64,000 bases of DNA from SXOA01 sp046153945 (GTDB lineage Bacteria > Planctomycetota > Planctomycetia > Pirellulales > Pirellulaceae). A program made the translations under genes and the position numbers. Where the stretch lies: assembly GCA_046153945.1 (NCBI GenBank), contig JBJXFF010000002.1:1-64000 (forward strand). The letters are read 5' to 3'. The first letter of the stretch is position 1. Each line of letters starts with the position of its first letter. This document shows, piece after piece, positions 8,825 through 17,758 of this stretch. Below the pieces are notes generated by a model that was not told the origin of the DNA, searched no databases, and was given only the letters and a program-made list of their open reading frames with translations.

Positions 8825-9523
8825 TTATGTTAGCTCAAAGAGCATGACCTCAGCCGGCCCTTTCGCTTGAAGTGTCAGTCGCGTCTCGTCACTGATCGCC
8901 GCACCATCGCTGGTATTCAGCGACTGACCGTTGAGCGTGATAGCGCCTCGCAAAACTTGCAGCCAGCCATACCGTCCCGGAGCAAGCTCTTTCGCTAACT
9001 GCGAGCCCGCAGATAGATTCGCCAGTTCAATGGCTGCATCCTGATTGATCCGCAGCGAACTCTCGCGCCCATCCTGCGAAGCCACCACTTGCCAGCGGTC
9101 CTGGCGTCCTTCCGCGGGAAAGGCCTTTTGCGAATAGCTCGGCGTCAGTCCCCCCTTCTCCGGCAGCAGCCAGATCTGATAGAGATGCACGCCCTGCGTC
9201 TCCGACGGATTGAACTCGCTATGCCGAATGCCGCTGCCGGCGGACATGTGCTGGAACTCGCCGGGACGCAGAACCTCGCCGTTTCCCATGCTGTCCTTGT
9301 GCTCAAGCTCTCCTTCCAGGACATAGGTCACAATCTCCATGTCCCGGTGCCCATGCATGCCAAAGCCTTGTCCCGGCGCAACCACGTCCTCATTCATCAC
9401 CCGCAGCGAACGAAAGCCCATCTGCTCCGGATCGTAATAGTCCGCAAACGAGAAAGTATGGTGCGTCTTCAGCCAGCCGTGATCGGCATGGCCGCGTTCC
9501 TGGGCTCGGCGAATGGTGATCAT
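8825..9523 (-). CDS. pirin family protein
   Basis: 232 residues from the ATG at 9523 (MITIRRAQERG), which matches where bicupin pirins begin; an upstream extension in frame has no homology-like content. The N-terminal cupin shows HTFSFADYYDP, then MHGHRDMEIVTYVLEG and SGIRHSEFNP, which supply the three His and one Glu that bind the metal. A second, weaker cupin fills the C-terminal half. Bacterial pirins such as YhhW are quercetin-dioxygenase-like metalloproteins. It converges on the ABC exporter with a 13-nt gap. Confidence 0.92.
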   Translation of the reverse strand: MITIRRAQERGHADHGWLKTHHTFSFADYYDPEQMGFRSLRVMNEDVVAPGQGFGMHGHRDMEIVTYVLEGELEHKDSMGNGEVLRPGEFQHMSAGSGIRHSEFNPSETQGVHLYQIWLLPEKGGLTPSYSQKAFPAEGRQDRWQVVASQDGRESSLRINQDAAIELANLSAGSQLAKELAPGRYGWLQVLRGAITLNGQSLNTSDGAAISDETRLTLQAKGPAEVMLFELT

Positions 9524-10108
9524 GAAGCAATTATTGCGGCCAGGCGGCGGAGGGCAACGGCTCACGTTCTGACGGCTGTTTTGCCACAAATGCGAATATT
9601 CCGCCTGTTTCCGGAAAACTCCCACAATCCGTAAAGATTTTCTCAAGCTCGGAATTTGACACCTTGGGAATCCGACATACGTTTTCTTTGTAGGAAGTTG
9701 TGATGGTGACATCAGGGCTTCCTGCGGTGGGCAGTTTCCCGGACTTTGGGTTCTCCAAATTAATCAGGTTTTCGACCTGGTTCCGGGGGCTTTTCACCAG
9801 GCCTGCCGCCTCCCATCCTCGATAAAGGCAAACTGCTCGCAAGGGCGGTGCGCAATGCCATGGACCGCTGGTGGATTCGTCCGCTGGCGGCATCCGGCTA
9901 CCGAAAGGGTGATTAGGTTGTGCTGCTTTAGCAGCTCGCCGATTGACCTGAATGATGATGACGAGGTGGTTACCAATCGTTGAGTTCAGTCCCGCGTCAG
10001 GCAGGCCGGCAGCGCAAGCTGCGACGCGGGGGGGGCTCGGTCGTCACTGTGTCGTCGCCGCGGATTCCGGAATCAGCCGGGGCCGTGGTGAACAGAGGAG
10101 TTGGAACA
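9524..10108. other. 585-bp noncoding region before the Tad locus
   Basis: No convincing gene. One 120-codon minus-strand frame (9531-9893) has no recognisable content. Since it separates the pirin gene (minus) from the flp pilin genes (plus), it should contain divergent promoters; I could not assign boxes with confidence. Confidence 0.5.
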
Positions 10109-10291
10109 ATGAAGAATCTCGCTTTGAAGGTGCAGCGTTTCCTGAAGTCCGAAGATGGCCCGACCGCAGTCGAGTACGCGGTGATGTTGGCGCTGATTGT
10201 TGTGGTGTGCCTCAGCACGATCACGACCATCGGCACGCGTGCGAACAGCACGTTCAACAGCATCAGCAATGCTCTGCCCGCCGCGTCGTAA
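10109..10291 (+). CDS. flp: Flp family type IVb pilin (first copy)
   Basis: 60 residues. A short basic leader (MKNLALKVQRFLKSEDG) precedes the pilin hydrophobic helix PTAVEYAVMLALIVVVCLST. The expected prepilin processing site is G before PTAVEYA, with Glu at mature position 5, as in Flp/Fap pilins. After export and cleavage by the CpaA peptidase it would form the adhesive Tad pilus fibre. The ATG follows AGAGGAG at good spacing. A strong hairpin 50 nt downstream suggests that most transcripts end there, giving pilin in excess over the assembly proteins. A paralogue lies at 10584. Confidence 0.9.
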   Translation: MKNLALKVQRFLKSEDGPTAVEYAVMLALIVVVCLSTITTIGTRANSTFNSISNALPAAS

Positions 10292-10340
10292 CCGCTGGTG
10301 GGAACTGTGTTTGATGTCGTCTCGGTGTGCGACAAATCAT

Positions 10341-10385
10341 CCCCCTCGACGGTCGCCTGCGGGCGATTTTCGAGGGGGAATTTTT
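10341..10385 (+). terminator. intrinsic terminator-like hairpin after the first flp gene
   Basis: The outer stem CCCCCTCG (10341-10348) pairs with CGAGGGGG (10371-10378), with an inner GTCGCC/GGCGAT pairing, followed by AATTTTTG. It is well placed to terminate or attenuate between the pilin gene and the rest of the locus. Confidence 0.7.
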
Positions 10386-10583
10386 GCGCCCTCGTTTGGT
10401 GCTCGGACAAAGACTTTCGCGCCAAACAAGAAAATGGAAATTTTTCCAGCAAGCTTACGCCAGCGTAATTTGTGTGACCTAGTGTTCTCACAGCGGAGCA
10501 TGCGTTTGGCACTGAAGCACGGAGGCAGCCTTAAAAGTCTGGTGCCACTACCTATTCGATTTTTCAAAACTTGAGACACGCTG

Positions 10584-10766
10584 ATGAAAGCTTACTTGAA
10601 CCAAATTCGCAAGTTCCTTGTTCGCGACGACGGACCCACGGCTGTGGAATACGCAGTCATGCTGGCCTTGATTGTCGTGGTTTGTCTGGCCTCGATTACG
10701 GTCATCGGCACCCGAGCCAACGGCGTGTTCAACACTGTTGCCAATCGCTTGCCTGCCGGTTCCTAG
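10584..10766 (+). CDS. flp: Flp family type IVb pilin (second copy)
   Basis: 60 residues, close to the first copy: leader MKAYLNQIRKFLVRDDG, then PTAVEYAVMLALIVVVCLAS with the same processing site and Glu5, and a similar end (NTVANRLPAGS). The shared sequence points to tandem duplication. About 290 nt separate the two genes, including the terminator-like hairpin, so this copy may have its own promoter. It could be a second major subunit or a minor pilin. Confidence 0.88.
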   Translation: MKAYLNQIRKFLVRDDGPTAVEYAVMLALIVVVCLASITVIGTRANGVFNTVANRLPAGS

Positions 10767-10775
10767 GACGATTCC

Positions 10776-10883
10776 ATGTATCCAGTAATTCCAGGTGATG
10801 CGCTCGTCGGCGGCTGGGAATCCATCTGCTTTGCCATCACCCTCATCGGAGCCTTTGTCAGTTATTTGCTGGCTTGGCGATAA
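10776..10883 (+). CDS. 35-residue membrane peptide in the Tad locus
   Basis: A short frame starting MYPVIPGDALVGGWESICFA and ending in LLAWR, with one predicted membrane helix. AGGA lies 7 nt before the ATG. It begins 9 nt after the second pilin gene and ends 38 nt before cpaA, so it fits the operon. Length and position are the only support; it may instead be untranslated spacer. Confidence 0.4.
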   Translation: MYPVIPGDALVGGWESICFAITLIGAFVSYLLAWR

Positions 10884-10921
10884 ACACAACACGAACGAAA
10901 GCAGCAGGGGGAGAGATTGTC

Positions 10922-11491
10922 ATGCAGGCACTTGTTTTTGATTTCGCCGGGGCCATGGCCCAGAACTGGACCGTCTGGCTGGTCACCGTGGTCCTGATTT
11001 TGGCCGCGGTCATTGACGGCTTTGAACTCAAGGTTCCCAACTGGATCACCTATCCCTTCATCCTGAGCGGCTGGGTATATGCCTTTGCCGCCTTCGGCTG
11101 GGAAGGGCTCGGCTGGAGCCTGCTGGGGACCGTGGTCGGCCTGCTGCTGTTGATGCCAGCTTATGCCATTGGCGGCATGGGAGCCGGCGACGTCAAATTG
11201 CTGGCCGGAGTTGGTGCCTGGATTCTCATCCAGCACACGGTCAACTCTTTCTGCGTCTCGGCACTCGTCGGAGCCCTGATGGCGGTGGCGATGGTGGTGG
11301 CCAGGCGGGCTTGGAAGAAGCATCAAAACCAGTTCTGGCTGATTCTCAACGAAATCACCGTGATCAAGGACCCCGAGAAGTTGGCGGCCATCGCCGCGGA
11401 ACGCAAGCCGCGGATGCTGCTGCTGCCCTACGGGATTCCGATCGCGATTGGCACCATTGGTTACTTTTTGTGGATGGGGATGCTGGTATGA
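10922..11491 (+). CDS. cpaA: prepilin peptidase CpaA/TadV (A24 family)
   Basis: 189 residues. An integral membrane aspartic protease that removes the leader of Flp pilins at the inner membrane. Two active-site aspartates are visible: the first in VIDGFELKVPN and the second in the GxGD motif, GGMGAGDVKL. Five to six hydrophobic helices are evident. The ATG at 10922 follows AGGGGGAGAG, a good ribosome binding site; an upstream in-frame TTG is less likely. Its stop overlaps the next start (ATGA), so the two are translationally coupled. Confidence 0.9.
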   Translation: MQALVFDFAGAMAQNWTVWLVTVVLILAAVIDGFELKVPNWITYPFILSGWVYAFAAFGWEGLGWSLLGTVVGLLLLMPAYAIGGMGAGDVKLLAGVGAWILIQHTVNSFCVSALVGALMAVAMVVARRAWKKHQNQFWLILNEITVIKDPEKLAAIAAERKPRMLLLPYGIPIAIGTIGYFLWMGMLV

Positions 11492-11973
11492 AAAACTTGA
11501 ACGACAACTCCGTGAATGACAACCGGTTGATCGACCTGAATAGCAGCAAGCGTAAACCCTGCCGGCCAGCACGCCGCAAGCGGCTGGGGGCGGCGGCGGT
11601 GGAGTTTGCCCTGGTGGCACCGCTGTTTTTCCTGCTGGTGTTCGGCATGATTGAGTTCGGCCGGATGGTAATGGTCCAACAGGTCATCACCAATGCTTCC
11701 CGCGAAGGGGCCCGCAAAGCGGTGCTCGATGGAGCTTCTTCCTCCAACGTGAAAAGCTCGGTCGTGACCTATATGTCCAACGGCGGTGTAACCATTACCA
11801 CCAGCAATGTCACCATCAGTCCCACCGATCCGACCACCGCGGCGGCGGGCGACCCGGTAACAGTTACCGTCTCACTTCCTTTTAGTCAAGTTAGCTGGCT
11901 TCCCTCGCCAATGTTCCTTGGAAGCAGGCAGATGACCGCTTCCACCGTAATGCGCCGTGAGGCCGTGAATTAG
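11488..11973 (+). CDS. TadE-like pilus assembly / pseudopilin protein
   Basis: 161 residues. A basic N-terminus (RPARRKRLGAAA) leads into VEFALVAPLFFLLVFGMIEFGRMVM, the TadE hallmark in which Glu follows the processing point of a pseudopilin-like helix. A Thr/Ser/Val-rich extracellular domain follows. TadE-type proteins are minor pseudopilins of Tad machines. The start overlaps the cpaA stop by 4 nt. Confidence 0.87.
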   Translation: MKNLNDNSVNDNRLIDLNSSKRKPCRPARRKRLGAAAVEFALVAPLFFLLVFGMIEFGRMVMVQQVITNASREGARKAVLDGASSSNVKSSVVTYMSNGGVTITTSNVTISPTDPTTAAAGDPVTVTVSLPFSQVSWLPSPMFLGSRQMTASTVMRREAVN

Positions 11974-12053
11974 TTAAGGCTTTTCGACTGTATCAATTGT
12001 AAGGTGCTCGCGAGACATTCCCCCTGCCGGAACGATTTCCAAGGACGATTGCC

Positions 12054-13109
12054 ATGAAGATGAAGTCCCTGATCCTGATTTTCATCGCCCTCGGCTGCGG
12101 CCTGGTTGCTACCATCGGCATCAGCCAAGTCATGGAGCGTAATTCCGGCGGCGGTGGCACCACGATGAAGATGGAGCAGATCCTCGTCGCCAAGGGCGAC
12201 ATCGACATCGGCGCTGTTCTCGACGCCAACTCGGTGCAACTGGAAGAATGGCCGGCCGCAAAAGTGCCGGAAGGTGCCGTCCGTTCCTTGGAAGAAGTCG
12301 CTGGCCAATTCCCCCAAGCCCGCTTCTATAAAGGCGAGCCCATCCTGCTGGCAAAAATCTCCGACAAGAATAAGTCCGCATCGGGCAGCATTGAAACCGG
12401 TTACCGCACCTCCACCATCAAGGTAGACGAAGATACCGTGATGGAAGGGATTGGCCCCGGCGACCGAGTCGATGTGATGGTCTTCCTCCGAAAGGGAGAG
12501 GGGATTCAACAGACCGGTGTTTACCCGATTATCAAGAACGTTCGAGTGTTCTCCAAAGGGGCTCAAATGGAGCGGGTCGTGGACGCGAAAAGCGGCCAGG
12601 AAACCCGTGCCCGAACGATTTCCCTCATGGTGAAGCCCGGCCAGGCTCAGGAAATTGCCTTGGCCGCTCAAATGGGCAAGATTACTCTTGCCCTTCGTAA
12701 TCCCAAGGACGACCCCGCGGACGACAAAGACCAGGTGGTTCCCCTATCCGAACTCCTGAACGGCAAGGCGTCCAACGGCGACGACAAAAAGAACACCGCC
12801 TCCACGGGCACCAGCGACCTTCTCGCCGAACTCAGAAATGCCATTCCCGCGAAAGAGCCCGCTCCCGCACCGGCCGCGGCGGTTGCTAGCGAGCCGGCAG
12901 CGGGACCGGCCTTCGTCATGACGGTGCAAACTCCCAACGAGATCAAGTCGTTCCAATGGACGGATCGCAGTGGTCTTCCCTCGGAGACTGTTGTGCTATC
13001 CATGGGTGCTGGCAACACGGTCGCGCCCGTTCCCCTCCCTGCCACGCTTGATCCTACTGCTCCTGCCCCCCCCGAGGCGGCGGATGGCAATTCTAAGGAC
13101 TCCGAGTAA
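12054..13109 (+). CDS. cpaB: Flp pilus assembly protein CpaB/RcpC
   Basis: 351 residues. An N-terminal membrane anchor (SLILIFIALGCGLVATIGI) is followed by an SAF domain (QILVAKGDIDIGAVLDANSV) and the CpaB/RcpC core (TSTIKVDEDTVMEGIGPGDRVDVMVF). The last ~110 residues are an Ala/Pro-rich low-complexity extension that is not typical of the family. CpaB is a periplasmic partner of the secretin. Its position directly before the secretin gene agrees. Confidence 0.9.
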   Translation: MKMKSLILIFIALGCGLVATIGISQVMERNSGGGGTTMKMEQILVAKGDIDIGAVLDANSVQLEEWPAAKVPEGAVRSLEEVAGQFPQARFYKGEPILLAKISDKNKSASGSIETGYRTSTIKVDEDTVMEGIGPGDRVDVMVFLRKGEGIQQTGVYPIIKNVRVFSKGAQMERVVDAKSGQETRARTISLMVKPGQAQEIALAAQMGKITLALRNPKDDPADDKDQVVPLSELLNGKASNGDDKKNTASTGTSDLLAELRNAIPAKEPAPAPAAAVASEPAAGPAFVMTVQTPNEIKSFQWTDRSGLPSETVVLSMGAGNTVAPVPLPATLDPTAPAPPEAADGNSKDSE

Positions 13110-13230
13110 AAACTGTCCCCAGTCGCTCGATGCGGATTTCACGAAACAGACGCAACATTCGCTACAGGACTAACCGAAGCTAGAAGAGGACGCCTCGCGT
13201 CAGACCCAATTTTTCGCAAGGAAGACAAGG

Positions 13231-14904
13231 ATGTCGACCGTATTTGCCCACCGCTTGCGCACCGCTATCGCCCTCTCCTGCCTGGGACTAGCCCTCGCCT
13301 TTCCCGCCCTGCTCCGCGCCCAGGGGAATGACAACGCGCCCGGCGTTAAGTTCAAGGTCTTGGGGCAGGCCGAGCGGATGACGATGATCGTCAACACCAG
13401 CCGCATCGTGGAATTTCCGTTTGAAGTTCCCAAGATGCTGGTCAACAACCCGGACCTGGTCCGGGTTGTGCCGCTCTCGCCCAAGTCCATTCAGGTCTCC
13501 GCCCTTAAGCAAGGGACCACTCAGCTCAACGTCTGGAGTTCGGACGATAAGATCACCTCCATCGACATCGTGATCAACGGAGACGTGCAAGAGCTGGAAG
13601 GTGTGCTGAAAACTGAATTCCCCGAAGCCGCCCTGCGGCTTAGGACGCTCAACAGCAGCTTGCACATCTCGGGCTTTGTTCCCAAAGCCGAATCGGTTTC
13701 TCAAATCGTCAAGATTGCCCAAGACTACTTCCCGAACGTCATCAACGGCATGACGGTCGGCGGTGTGCAGCAGGTTGTGCTCCATGTCAAAGTCATGGAA
13801 GTTTCCCGCACCAAGCTCCGCAGCCTCGGCTTCGACTGGGCCCATATCTCCAACAACGGCTTTGTGGTTCAGGGAGCCTCCAGCCTGATCCCCGCCACGG
13901 CCACCGGGCTAACCGCGCCGGTTCCACTTGGAAACAGCACGCTCCGCTTTGCCATTACCAATGGTGCCGAGAGCTTCCAGGGATTCCTGGAAGCCCTGGA
14001 GCGGAACAACCTTGCTCAGCTCCTCTCGGAACCAACGTTGACCACCGTCAGTGGACGGCCCGCCAGCTTCTTGGTCGGCGGCCAGATTCCAATTCCCGTG
14101 CCGCAATCGCTGGGCGTCACCACGATTGAATACCGCGACTTCGGCACCAAAATCGACTTCGTTCCCATCGTCCTTGGCAACGGCAAAGTCCGTCTCGACG
14201 TCCGAGCCGAAGTCACGGAAGTGGACCCCAGCATCAGCGCCGCAATCGGCTCCGGCACTGTTCCCGGCTTCCGCAGCCGCAATGCCGAGACCGGTGCCGA
14301 AATGAAAACCGGACAAACGATGGCCATTGCCGGCCTGGTCTTCAACAAGAAGGATGCCTCGGTTCGCGGCTATCCGTGGCTCATGGACATGCCGTGGGTT
14401 GGCTCTGCCTTCCGGCGAACGAGTCACCAGGAAAACGAACTGGAACTGATCATCATGGTCACGCCCGAATTCTGTGAAGCCATGGATGCCACCGAAGTTC
14501 CTCCTTGCGGCCCCGGCCAGACTTCCGCTTCACCCACCGACGTGGAGCTCTACTATCGCGGCTATCTGGAAGTTCCCAAGCCCTGCGGCAACGGCAATTG
14601 CCCTCCTGGCTTCCGCGGCAATGGGCACGACGGCCATGAAAACCTGCCTGCTCCGGCAGCGGACGGACAAAGCGCCCGACGTCCCACCCCCGCTCAGCCC
14701 AGCAACTATCCTGCTCTTCGCACCGCCACGCAGCCCAAAACCGCTGCCATCGGCACAGGTGCTACACCCGCCAAAACTGTTTCCACTTCGTCCAACTCCA
14801 CCAGCCCGACTAATGCGAGCAAACCCGCCGCTCGCAGCACAAAACCTTTGACTTCCAGCAAACCCAAGCTCATCGGACCGCAGGGATATGACGATTTAAG
14901 ATAG
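13231..14904 (+). CDS. cpaC: Tad secretin CpaC/RcpA (outer-membrane pore)
   Basis: 557 residues. A signal peptide ends near LLRAQG. A pilus-specific N-terminal domain (GQAERMTMIVNTSRIVEFPF) and a BON-like segment (QELEGVLKTEFPEAALRLRT) follow, then the secretin domain: VLHVKVMEVSRTKLRSLGF, LLSEPTLTTVSGRPASFLVG, and the C-terminal block near GAEMKTGQTMAIAGL. The last ~110 residues form a Pro/Ser/Thr-rich tail after LELIIMVTPEF. It forms the outer-membrane channel for the pilus. It reads in the same direction as cpaB after a 121-nt gap. Confidence 0.93.
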   Translation: MSTVFAHRLRTAIALSCLGLALAFPALLRAQGNDNAPGVKFKVLGQAERMTMIVNTSRIVEFPFEVPKMLVNNPDLVRVVPLSPKSIQVSALKQGTTQLNVWSSDDKITSIDIVINGDVQELEGVLKTEFPEAALRLRTLNSSLHISGFVPKAESVSQIVKIAQDYFPNVINGMTVGGVQQVVLHVKVMEVSRTKLRSLGFDWAHISNNGFVVQGASSLIPATATGLTAPVPLGNSTLRFAITNGAESFQGFLEALERNNLAQLLSEPTLTTVSGRPASFLVGGQIPIPVPQSLGVTTIEYRDFGTKIDFVPIVLGNGKVRLDVRAEVTEVDPSISAAIGSGTVPGFRSRNAETGAEMKTGQTMAIAGLVFNKKDASVRGYPWLMDMPWVGSAFRRTSHQENELELIIMVTPEFCEAMDATEVPPCGPGQTSASPTDVELYYRGYLEVPKPCGNGNCPPGFRGNGHDGHENLPAPAADGQSARRPTPAQPSNYPALRTATQPKTAAIGTGATPAKTVSTSSNSTSPTNASKPAARSTKPLTSSKPKLIGPQGYDDLR

Positions 14905-14968
14905 TGAGAGTTGCTAGCTATGGAGGGCGGCGCTCGTCCCAACCTCCTCTTCACGCAAATTGACCGCG

Positions 14969-16201
14969 ATGAGCAACGTCCTTCGTCTGGCCATCGTTGA
15001 CCCGAGCGACTCGTCTCGCAACGCCATCAAAAACATGCTGCTGGGCATGGAGGTGGTGTGGCTGGAGGCGGAATGTTCGCGCTACGAATTCTTCGCGGAC
15101 GTGGTCGCCCAAACCAATCCGGATATCGGCGTCATCTGCCTCGATGCCAACCCCGAGAAGGGCCTCAAGTTGATGGAGGGGCTCCGGGACACCGCCCCGG
15201 ATTGCAACATCCTTGTCATCAGTAACACGTCCGACGGCCAGGTGATCCTCAGGGCCATGCGAGCGGGAGCGAAAGAGTTCCTCACTCAGCCGCTCCGCGT
15301 GGAAGATTTGGTGGCGGCTCTCGACCGCATCGGCGCCGTGAAGTTCGGGACCGGCACCGGCGGCGGCCGCAGTTCCCAGGTGATCGCCATCGCGGGAACG
15401 ACTGGCGGCGTGGGAACAACCAGCCTGGCGGTCAATCTCGGCTGCATCCTGGCACGGGAAAAGAAGAACTCTGTCGTGCTGCTGGATCTCGATTTGTCGC
15501 TCGGCGATGCCGACGTCTTTCTCGACACCATCCCCGACTACACTATCGTCGATGTCGCTCAAAACATCAGCCGTCTCGATATTCAGCTTTTGAAGAAGTC
15601 CCTGTCCAAACACTCCAGCGGACTCTACCTCCTTCCTCGGCCAGTACAACTCCAAGACATTCCGTTGATTACACCGGACGATTTCAACCGGGTGCTGGGG
15701 CTCTTCAAGGCGACCTTCTCGCATCTCATCCTGGACCTCTCCAAGAGCTATAGCCCGCTCGATATTGCGGCTCTCAAGGCGGCCAAGGATGTGCTCCTGG
15801 TGACGCAATTGGACCTCCCCTGCCTTCGCAACGTGGTCCGGCTGCTCATGTCATTTGGCGAAATCGAGGGGCTCAAGGAGAAGGTCAAGATCATCGTCAA
15901 TCGCGTCGGCTTGGACGCCGGCCAAATCAGCCTCAAGCGAGCCCAGGAAACGATGGGGAAGGAAATCTTCTGGCAACTTCCCAACGACTACCGGACGATG
16001 GTGGAAATCCGCAACAACGGCGTTCCCCTCATCGAACACAGTCCGAAGGCGGGCATCACCCAGGCTCTAACGGCCCTTGCCGACATGCTCACCAAGGACG
16101 ACGCCACTCGCGAAGAGGAAGCCACCACCGCCAAGGGTACCGGCTGGTTCAAGTTCTTTGGAATGGGGAAAGCTAAGGCGGGAAACGCGAACGGAAAATA
16201 G
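14969..16201 (+). CDS. cpaE: CpaE/TadZ-like pilus localisation ATPase
   Basis: 410 residues from the ATG at 14969; an in-frame TTG lies 9 nt earlier. Residues 1-120 form a receiver-like domain with an Asp in VICLDANPEKG. The rest is a MinD/ParA-type ATPase: GTTGGVGTTSLAVNLG in place of the Walker A, then VVLLDLDLSLGD and LILDLSKSYSPLD. The signature Lys of GGVGKT is missing, which is known for TadZ/CpaE proteins. Family members place the pilus machine at a cell pole. The expected next genes, cpaF, tadB and tadC, are absent; a convergent gene starts 22 nt on. Confidence 0.9.
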   Translation: MSNVLRLAIVDPSDSSRNAIKNMLLGMEVVWLEAECSRYEFFADVVAQTNPDIGVICLDANPEKGLKLMEGLRDTAPDCNILVISNTSDGQVILRAMRAGAKEFLTQPLRVEDLVAALDRIGAVKFGTGTGGGRSSQVIAIAGTTGGVGTTSLAVNLGCILAREKKNSVVLLDLDLSLGDADVFLDTIPDYTIVDVAQNISRLDIQLLKKSLSKHSSGLYLLPRPVQLQDIPLITPDDFNRVLGLFKATFSHLILDLSKSYSPLDIAALKAAKDVLLVTQLDLPCLRNVVRLLMSFGEIEGLKEKVKIIVNRVGLDAGQISLKRAQETMGKEIFWQLPNDYRTMVEIRNNGVPLIEHSPKAGITQALTALADMLTKDDATREEEATTAKGTGWFKFFGMGKAKAGNANGK

Positions 16202-16223
16202 CCGTTGCGTAACCCTCTGTTAG

Positions 16224-17087
16224 CTACGCATCCAGCTCATACGCAAACCGCAGCCAGCGTTCCACTTCGCTGTCGATTTCGGCGAGGGAGGTGATCGGGA
16301 TGCGGTGCGTAATCCGGTCCTTCTTTTCCCAGCCTCCCGTTTCGATCAGACGGCCGGACGCGGGAGTGTCTCGCAGCGCGAGGCCAAAGTCGATACGGGT
16401 CCGGCCGGCAGGGAAGATCTGGGCGATGACGTGGCGGCGGTAAATCGGAACGATGGTCTTGCAGGGACAGACCCGGACGTCCCGCCCCATCACGCGGGCG
16501 ATTTCCAGGAGCCGGTCGTGCAGCGGCTTAAGGCCGGACTTGGCGCCGGCATACATTTCCTCGACGTATTTGACGGCAGCGGCCAGGTAGGCTTGCGGAT
16601 CGTCGTCTACCAGGCTGGAGGCGCTGAGATCGGCCCGCTCGGCGATCCACCAAGCGCTGTTCGTCCCCAGTTTGTGCTTGTCTTTGAGCCAGATGCGGCG
16701 GGCGGCAAGGTCCGACGGGCCGCTCGCCCGGACGAACTTGACCCATTCGTCGAGATTCTTGCCCGTCTTCGCTTTCAGTTCGGCAATCCACCGCTGCATC
16801 ATCGAGACGCTGGGATGGACGCTGTAGGGACTCCGATTGGAGGCCGGTTTGACGGGAGCGGGGGGCGCGGCGGGCCTTTTGACGACCGTGATTGTCAGGG
16901 CCTTCTTGGCCGGAGCCTTGGTCGGCTTGCTCGCGGGTGCGACGGCTTTCGGAGGGGCTTTCGGAGGGGCTTTCGGAGGAGCCTTCTTCGCGACTGCCGG
17001 CTTCACGGGCCGCTTGGCCGCCGATTTTAGCGACGCGGTCGGCTTCTTCTTGGTGGCAACGGCTCCACCGGACTTCTTACTGGCCAT
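16224..17087 (-). CDS. DUF4287/DUF5655-like protein with histone-H1-like N-terminal tail
   Basis: 287 residues from the ATG at 17087, preceded by GAGGA. The first ~85 residues are almost only Lys, Ala and Pro, with a tandem KAPPKAPPKAPPKA, like histone H1 or bacterial DNA-compacting tails. After that come a DUF4287-type segment (SVMQRWIAELKAKTGKNLDEWV) and a C-terminal domain like DUF5655 ending RWLRFAYELDA. The family's role is unknown; the tail suggests DNA or RNA binding (inference). A TPR gene lies 61 nt upstream on the same strand. Confidence 0.8.
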   Translation of the reverse strand: MASKKSGGAVATKKKPTASLKSAAKRPVKPAVAKKAPPKAPPKAPPKAVAPASKPTKAPAKKALTITVVKRPAAPPAPVKPASNRSPYSVHPSVSMMQRWIAELKAKTGKNLDEWVKFVRASGPSDLAARRIWLKDKHKLGTNSAWWIAERADLSASSLVDDDPQAYLAAAVKYVEEMYAGAKSGLKPLHDRLLEIARVMGRDVRVCPCKTIVPIYRRHVIAQIFPAGRTRIDFGLALRDTPASGRLIETGGWEKKDRITHRIPITSLAEIDSEVERWLRFAYELDA

Positions 17088-17148
17088 GGTCAATCCTCGG
17101 CATGCAATAAAGTATTTTGTTCCGGCCGAGGTCCCTGGCCTATCGTCA

Positions 17149-17478
17149 TCAATCCCCAAGTGAACCCAAACTGGCGAGCAACTCGCTCATCTCCCCCGCG
17201 GCATGGGCGTTCGCTTGCCTGCGGGCCTCTTCAATTCCGTCTCGAAGCCAGGTTCGGGCCTCGCTTATCCGTTCCAGTCGCACCAAGAGCTGAGCACCCC
17301 GAAAATACGCAGCCACATGCGGCGGCTGGTCTTTTTGGAGCCCCTCGAACAGGCGAATCGCCTCGTCAAACCGCCCCTCATTGTCGAACTCAATCGCCAG
17401 CCCATAGCGCAGGAAGGTGTCCGCGGGCTCCTGGGCAAGGAGGGCTTCAATCTTTTCCCGGCGGGAGGGCATTGGCAT
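17149..17478 (-). CDS. small tetratricopeptide-repeat protein
   Basis: 109 residues; the start could also be the second Met at 17472. The sequence contains at least two TPR-like helix pairs (FLRYGLAIEFDNEGRFDEAI and AYFRGAQLLVRLERISEA). Such small TPR proteins are scaffolds; no partner is evident beyond the DUF4287-like gene just downstream on the same strand, with which it may form an operon. A possible promoter lies in the repeat at 17936-18066. Confidence 0.8.
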   Translation of the reverse strand: MPMPSRREKIEALLAQEPADTFLRYGLAIEFDNEGRFDEAIRLFEGLQKDQPPHVAAYFRGAQLLVRLERISEARTWLRDGIEEARRQANAHAAGEMSELLASLGSLGD

Positions 17479-17647
17479 GCGAAAAGGACGGGCGGGCAGG
17501 GGCTGGATTGGAGCATCACAGCCCTCACGGAAAGTGCTGCCACCCCTCGATTATACCAGTTTGTCAGGTGCTTCACCATTGGCTTAAGCGGGCGAAATAA
17601 CGACTTAGCCGCCAAAAACGACCGGGTGCCCCTCTCACATCTCCCTG

Positions 17648-17678
17648 GGTGGCACGCCCACGGCTCTGCGTGGGCGTG
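17648..17678 (+). repeat. 31-bp dispersed palindrome, copy C
   Basis: Starts GGTGGCACGCCCACGG and ends CTCTGCGTGGGCGTG. CACGCCCACG and CGTGGGCGTG pair perfectly over 10 bp around a short loop. The same element occurs at 6819, 6873 (inverted), 44461 and 52535. Confidence 0.75.
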
Positions 17679-17758
17679 AAAGCGCTGCTCGTACGATGGC
17701 CTCCCCAGGCCGTCATCCGCCTCAAAAATGCCAGCCTATCCTCCCCTGAAAAGAATCC

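Noticed and set aside
8825..9712. Longer pirin starting at 9712
   Set aside because: The cupin homology begins at MITIRRAQERG (9523); the upstream part has no matching content.
9531..9893. 120-codon frame upstream of the Tad locus
   Set aside because: No ribosome binding site, no recognisable content, and it overlaps the region needed for divergent promoters.
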